The position numbers and the translations under genes are program-made. From JBARCX01 sp049794535 (GTDB lineage: Bacteria > Pseudomonadota > Gammaproteobacteria > Xanthomonadales > Rhodanobacteraceae), in assembly GCA_049794535.1 (NCBI GenBank), contig JBARCX010000377.1:1-26630 (forward strand): a DNA stretch of 26,630 nucleotides, in the 5' to 3' direction. Below are positions 22,852-26,630 of this stretch, one piece after another (the first letter of the stretch is position 1; each line of letters starts with the position of its first letter). Below the pieces are notes generated by a model that was given only the letters and a program-made list of their open reading frames with translations, was not told the DNA's origin and ran no database searches.

Positions 22852-24144
22852 ATGCGCGTACTCGTCACCGGTGCCTACGGCTTCATCGGGGCACACATCG
22901 TAGGCGCATTGATCGCCGCCAATCACGATGTTGTTTGCGCCGTGCGCGGTGCACGTGCCGACTCGCGCTTTCCGGGACTGGCAACCATCGCCTGCGACAT
23001 GGCTCGTGACATACACGTCGACGATTGGCTACCCCGTCTCAGCGATATCGATGCCGTGGTCAATTGTGCGGGCATTCTGCGCGAGCGCGGCAACGATACC
23101 TTTGCCGCAGTACACGAGCACGCGCCGTTGGCGTTGTTCCGTGCTTGCCAACAAATCGGTGTACGACGGGTGATCCAAATCTCCGCGATCGGCGACGCTG
23201 ACGATGGTGACTTCATCGCCTCCAAACATCGTGGCGATGCAGCGCTGGCAACAATGAATCTGGATTGGCTGATACTGCGCCCATCACTGGTCTACAGCGC
23301 GAGCGGCTCCTACGGCGGCACCTCGTTGCTACGCGCGATGGCGGCATTGCCAGGCGTACTGCCCGTACCAGGCGCTGGCGATCAACAGGTACAGCCGATC
23401 GCGGCAGAAGATGTCGGCGCTGCTGTCGTAGCAGCGCTCGCGCACCCGCAGTGCGTACGGGAAACGATCGAACTGGTCGGGCCTAAGGTGCTCACCCTGC
23501 GTGAGTATCTGATGATATGGCGACGTTGGCTGGGCTTCGGATCAGCGTACGTACTCGCGGTTCCTTCTGCACTGATTCGCATCGCTGCTGCTCTTGGCGA
23601 ACGTTTTGGCAACGGCCCAGTGGGCCAGACCATGAGTCGCATGCTCGAACGCGGCAATGTGGGTGCACCGGATGCATCCGCGCGCCTGAAGCAGCACCTT
23701 GACCTAACGCCGCGCACGCTGCTGCGAGCGCTCGATGAAACGCCCAGTCACGTACAAGATCGCTGGCATGCACGGCTTTATTTCTGGCTGCCCGCTTTGC
23801 GCGTGCTACTGGCATGTCTATGGATCGGCTCTGGCTTGGTGGGTTTACTGACACCCGCATCCACCGTCGTGGCCGCAGCACCCGGCCATCTACTGACACC
23901 GGGATCCGTGCTGTGGCTTGCTCGCCTCACCGGCGCCGCCGATCTTCTGCTTGGTGTGTTATGCCTATTGCGTTGGCGACCACGCATCGTGCTGGCACTC
24001 ATGCTGCTGATGCTGCTCGGCTACACGCTGAGTATTGGCACACTGTGGCCAATGCATTGGCTGGATCCACTCGGCGGCTTGCTGAAGAACTTACCGCTGA
24101 TAGCAGCACTGGCCATTCTGTTAGCCACGGATGAGCGCCGATGA
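22852..24144 (+). CDS. SDR (NDUFA9-like) fused to a DoxX-like membrane domain
   Basis: A 430-residue two-part protein. Residues 1-290 or so form an atypical/extended SDR with the Rossmann loop VTGAYGFIGAHI near the N terminus, VNCAGILRE, and the sequence ISAIGDADDGDFIASKHRGDAAL; the last replaces the classical YxxxK, as in NmrA/NDUFA9-type members that bind NAD(P) without classical catalysis. From about 305 the chain has four hydrophobic helices (LPALRVLLACLWIGSGLVGLL, then TGAADLLLGVLCLL and others), the DoxX-like four-helix fold. A good ribosome site (GAGAGG) precedes ATG 22852. The stop overlaps the start of the DUF2269 gene (ATGA), so the two proteins are made together and probably form one membrane complex. 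A quinone- or redox-linked role is plausible but unproven. Confidence 0.88.
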   Translation: MRVLVTGAYGFIGAHIVGALIAANHDVVCAVRGARADSRFPGLATIACDMARDIHVDDWLPRLSDIDAVVNCAGILRERGNDTFAAVHEHAPLALFRACQQIGVRRVIQISAIGDADDGDFIASKHRGDAALATMNLDWLILRPSLVYSASGSYGGTSLLRAMAALPGVLPVPGAGDQQVQPIAAEDVGAAVVAALAHPQCVRETIELVGPKVLTLREYLMIWRRWLGFGSAYVLAVPSALIRIAAALGERFGNGPVGQTMSRMLERGNVGAPDASARLKQHLDLTPRTLLRALDETPSHVQDRWHARLYFWLPALRVLLACLWIGSGLVGLLTPASTVVAAAPGHLLTPGSVLWLARLTGAADLLLGVLCLLRWRPRIVLALMLLMLLGYTLSIGTLWPMHWLDPLGGLLKNLPLIAALAILLATDERR

Positions 24145-24617
24145 ACACTTACGTACTACTGAAGATCGTCCATATTCTTTCATCCACGCTGCTGTTCGGC
24201 ACCGGCCTGGGCACGGCGTTCTTCATGTGGTTTACCCATCGCACGGGGCAGGTCGCCGCCATTGCCACCGCAACACGGCTCACCGTACTCGCCGATTTCT
24301 TGTTCACTACACCCGCAGTGATCGTGCAGCCGCTGTCGGGATTCCTGTTGATGCGGTTGATGGGCTTTGACCTGCATACGCCCTGGCTGCAGGCGGCCGT
24401 CATGCTGTATGTCATCACCGGTGCCTGTTGGCTGCCCGTTGTTTGGTTGCAGTGGCGCGCTCGCGATCTGGCTGCCGCCGCGATGCAGGCAGGCACGCCA
24501 CTGCCGCCGATCTACTACCGCTACATGCGAACGTGGTTCGCGCTGGGTTGGCCCGCCTTTCTCGCCGTGATCGCGATTTTCTGGCTGATGGTGGCCAAGC
24601 CACCACTCTGGAGTTGA
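24141..24617 (+). CDS. DUF2269-family integral membrane protein
   Basis: A 158-residue inner-membrane protein with four hydrophobic helices (about 4-30, 45-75, 80-102 and 133-153). The start YVLLKIVHILSSTLLFGTGLGTAFFM, with His in the first helix, and the segment TPAVIVQPLSGFLLM are typical of DUF2269. The function of the family is not known; conserved histidines in the first helix hint at cofactor or metal binding. The ATG at 24141 overlaps the stop of the SDR-DoxX gene by four bases, indicating translational coupling and a likely physical partnership with the DoxX-like domain. A weak dyad (CAACC/GGTTG) follows the stop before the GST gene. Confidence 0.88.
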   Translation: MNTYVLLKIVHILSSTLLFGTGLGTAFFMWFTHRTGQVAAIATATRLTVLADFLFTTPAVIVQPLSGFLLMRLMGFDLHTPWLQAAVMLYVITGACWLPVVWLQWRARDLAAAAMQAGTPLPPIYYRYMRTWFALGWPAFLAVIAIFWLMVAKPPLWS

Positions 24618-24692
24618 GCGCAACCACAAAAACCGGATAGCAGGTTGTCGCACTGGAACCGACACTGGCATCACCCATCCGGAGTGCCGACC

Positions 24693-25334
24693 ATGCTGAC
24701 CCTATTCGATTATCTCCCTTCGCAAAACGCGTGGAAGGTGCGTCTGTTGCTCAATCATCTTGGCCAGCCGTATCACACGGTAACGCTTAGCATCTTTGAA
24801 GGTGAAGGCCAGACACTCGAGTTCCGGCGCATCAATCCCACGGGCAAAGTTCCGGCAGTCCAGCTCGACGATGGCCGCACATTGGGCGAATCGAACGCGA
24901 TCCTCGCCTGGCTGGCGGACGGCACGCCGTACCTGCCTTCTGATCCATTCGATCGCGCCAAGGTGCATCAATGGTTGAACTTCGAGCAGGAGCGGGTCGA
25001 GCCAGTGATCGGCTCGCTGCGCTACTGGACCATGACGGGCAAGTTGCTGCAGCGCTCGGCGGAGCTCATCGAAGGTAAGCATCGCGCGGCCACGCGCACG
25101 CTGAACATCCTGGAAAGTGAGCTGGCAACACGACCGTTCCTTGCTGGCGACGCCTACACCATCGCTGACATGGCGGTATTCGCCTACGCCAGCCGTGCTG
25201 AGGAGGGCGGAATCTCGCTGGAGGCCTACCCGCACTTCCGCGCCTGGGTCGCGCGGGTAGAAGCACAGCCGGGCTTTCTGGCGACCATGTATCCGTACTC
25301 GATCGATCCACACTCGGCAGGCGAATTACCTTAA
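24693..25334 (+). CDS. Glutathione S-transferase family protein
   Basis: A 213-residue GST-fold protein. The thioredoxin-like domain has LFDYLPSQNAWKVRLLLNHLG, with Ser at the usual catalytic place, the cis-Pro motif TGKVPAVQL and the glutathione-binding LGESNAILAWLA. The helical domain has FLAGDAYTIADMAVFAYA, the conserved N-capping box with Asp. ATG 24693 is preferred because CGGAG lies about 8 nt upstream and the family N terminus follows; an in-frame ATG at 24645 would add 16 unlikely residues. It differs clearly from the other GST in this window, so the two are not a recent duplication. It sits 75 nt after the DUF2269 gene. The substrate is unknown. Confidence 0.92.
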   Translation: MLTLFDYLPSQNAWKVRLLLNHLGQPYHTVTLSIFEGEGQTLEFRRINPTGKVPAVQLDDGRTLGESNAILAWLADGTPYLPSDPFDRAKVHQWLNFEQERVEPVIGSLRYWTMTGKLLQRSAELIEGKHRAATRTLNILESELATRPFLAGDAYTIADMAVFAYASRAEEGGISLEAYPHFRAWVARVEAQPGFLATMYPYSIDPHSAGELP

Positions 25335-25366
25335 AGGACCGGGTCTTAACAAGCACCTACAACCGG

Positions 25367-25396
25367 CCCACGACCACCGCCACAGGCGGCCGTGGG
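25367..25396 (+). terminator. Imperfect GC-rich hairpin after the GST gene
   Basis: The outer arms CCCACG/CGTGGG enclose an inner CCGCC-ACA-GGCGG stem, separated by a small bulge. It lies 32 nt after the GST stop and 56 nt before the aminopeptidase start. No T-run follows, so Rho-independent termination is uncertain. Confidence 0.4.
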
Positions 25397-25451
25397 CACG
25401 GCGGTGGCATACTCCGCGCTTTCGGTTTCCCCCTACGCACCGGAGTTTTCC

Positions 25452-26630
25452 ATGCGCTTGCTTCCTGCTCTCGCTCTCAGCGCATTCGTGCTGCCGTTGT
25501 CCGCCTACGCCGCCGAACCGCATTCCTATGCACAACCCGACTTGGTACGGGTAACGCATCTGGACCTCGATCTGAAGCTGGATTTTCCGCAGCGTGAGCT
25601 CGATGGCCAAGCCACGCTCACGCTGGACTGGAAGAGCCCCAAGGCGCAGTCGCTGGTGCTGGACACACGTGACCTGAAAATCGCCAAGGTGGAAGCCGTG
25701 GCCGCCAATGGCAAAACCACCGCGCTGCAGTACGCGCTGGCACCAAGCGACAAAGAACTCGGCAGCAAGCTGACCATCCAGACCCCGCAGCGTCCACATG
25801 AAGTGCGCATTGTCTACACGACCTCGCCCGACGCTTCTGGCCTGCAATGGCTGACGCCTGAGCAAACGGCGGATAAGAAACTGCCTTTCATGTTCTCGCA
25901 GTCCGAGTCGATCCACGCACGCTCATGGGTTCCACTGCAGGATTCGCCGGCCATTCGCTTCACCTACACGGCGCATGTCACCGCCCCGAAAGATGTGCGT
26001 GTGGTGATGAGCGCACTCAATGATGCGAAGCATCCACTGGATGGCAACTTCACGTTCAACCAGCCGCATCCGATTCCGTCCTACTTGCTGGCGATCGGTG
26101 CTGGCGATATCGCGGTGAAGGAAACCGGCCCGCGTTCGGCCGTCTATGCGGAGCCTTCGGTCGTCGATAAAGCGGCGCATGAGTTCGAAGACACCGAGAA
26201 GATGATCGACACGGCCGAGACGTTGTACGGCCCGTATCGCTGGGGTCGTTACGACCTGCTCGTGCTACCGGCCAGCTTCCCGTACGGCGGCATGGAAAAT
26301 CCGGACATGACGTTCGCTACGCCCACCGTGCTGGTTGGCGACAAGAGCCTGGTCTCGCTGGTGGCACATGAGTTGGCGCACTCGTGGTCGGGCAACCTGG
26401 TGACCGCCGCAGCGTGGCGTGACATCTGGCTCAATGAAGGTGTGACCACCTACGTACAGGGTCGCATCACCGAGGCGCTGTATGGCACACGCCAGGCCGA
26501 CGAAGAAACGCTGCTATCGATCAATGACATGCAGACGAATCTCGGCGCGATGCCGGCCAACTCGCAAAAGCTGGCACCGGACCCGCGCGGCATTGGTGCT
26601 GACGATTCGCTATCCGCCGTGGCTTACGAC
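25452..26630 (+). CDS. Secreted M1-family metalloaminopeptidase (LTA4H/aminopeptidase B type), 3' end missing
   Basis: The frame runs from ATG 25452 (GGAG 6 nt upstream) through the window edge, giving 393 visible residues of an expected 600 or more. A signal peptide (LPLSAYA, cleavage about residue 20) directs it to the periplasm or beyond. The N-terminal beta domain (about 25-220) is followed by the exopeptidase motif GGMEN (279-283) and the zinc site H306ELAH310 with Glu329, i.e. HEXXH-X18-E. The wording GGMENPDMTF and HSWSGNLVT...WLNEG is closest to the leukotriene A4 hydrolase / aminopeptidase B branch. It would remove N-terminal residues from peptides. The N-terminal half carries all zinc ligands, so the visible part gives no sign of inactivation. 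Confidence 0.94.
   Translation, partial: MRLLPALALSAFVLPLSAYAAEPHSYAQPDLVRVTHLDLDLKLDFPQRELDGQATLTLDWKSPKAQSLVLDTRDLKIAKVEAVAANGKTTALQYALAPSDKELGSKLTIQTPQRPHEVRIVYTTSPDASGLQWLTPEQTADKKLPFMFSQSESIHARSWVPLQDSPAIRFTYTAHVTAPKDVRVVMSALNDAKHPLDGNFTFNQPHPIPSYLLAIGAGDIAVKETGPRSAVYAEPSVVDKAAHEFEDTEKMIDTAETLYGPYRWGRYDLLVLPASFPYGGMENPDMTFATPTVLVGDKSLVSLVAHELAHSWSGNLVTAAAWRDIWLNEGVTTYVQGRITEALYGTRQADEETLLSINDMQTNLGAMPANSQKLAPDPRGIGADDSLSAVAYD

Noticed and set aside
1..26630. Mobile elements, CRISPR arrays, tRNA or rRNA genes, phage or toxin-antitoxin modules
   Set aside because: No transposase, integrase, regularly spaced repeats, tRNA-like cloverleaf or conserved rRNA sequence was seen on either strand by reading; a covariance-model search would be the decisive test for small RNAs.

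Overview
The window looks like chromosomal DNA of a gammaproteobacterium of the Xanthomonadales, most likely Rhodanobacteraceae (Dyella / Rhodanobacter / Luteibacter type). The basis is high GC with strong G/C bias in third codon positions, a long PlsB-type acyltransferase, an extended 'lipobox + glycine run' autotransporter protease, many SDR/GST/DoxX accessory genes and short intergenic gaps. The genus assignment is inference. No rRNA, tRNA, insertion sequence, integrase, phage gene or CRISPR array was seen.

Layout, left to right. (1) 1-3451, + strand: the 3' part of an unrecognised protein gene, then plsB (first acylation step of phospholipid synthesis). (2) 3532-6426, - strand: a subtilisin-type (S8) autotransporter convergent with plsB, with tandem hairpins between them. 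(3) 6427-7270: the only long gap without a clear gene, AT-richer than the rest and carrying three perfect 14-bp palindromes. (4) 7271-10443, - strand: a tightly packed operon whose order of transcription is an exported DsrE-like protein, an orphan periplasmic binding protein, a c4-like diheme cytochrome (TsdB-like) and a TsdA-like diheme thiosulfate dehydrogenase / tetrathionate reductase lipoprotein. (5) 10591-12012, + strand: ubiE (quinone methylation) and a Pr6Pr/FAR-17a-like membrane protein. (6) 12037-14623: a DMT exporter, cupin and GST operon on the - strand, divergent from an Lrp/AsnC regulator. (7) 14656-17473: a bestrophin-like channel (-) and a Tat-exported AcpA-type phosphoesterase (+). 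(8) 17495-19238: an atypical SDR (-) divergent from a LysR regulator (+). (9) 19299-21599, - strand: a DUF2946 metal-motif protein, an outer-membrane barrel with an N-terminal CxxCxC motif and a TlpA-like thioredoxin. (10) 21840-25334, + strand: proline iminopeptidase, an SDR-DoxX fusion with an overlapping DUF2269 membrane gene, and a second GST. (11) 25452 to the end: the 5' part of a secreted M1 aminopeptidase of the LTA4H type.

How the genes work together. The most system-like unit is the thiosulfate operon. TsdA would exchange electrons between thiosulfate/tetrathionate and TsdB, which would pass them to a terminal oxidase. The exported DsrE-like protein, with one conserved-looking cysteine, and the binding protein, which has no ABC permease or ATPase nearby, are additions whose role is not obvious. 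They could handle or deliver sulfur species in the periplasm. A second unit, DUF2946 - CxxCxC barrel - TlpA, looks like envelope metal/thiol handling, probably copper-related. The rest is ordinary core and accessory metabolism with local regulators placed divergently to their likely targets.
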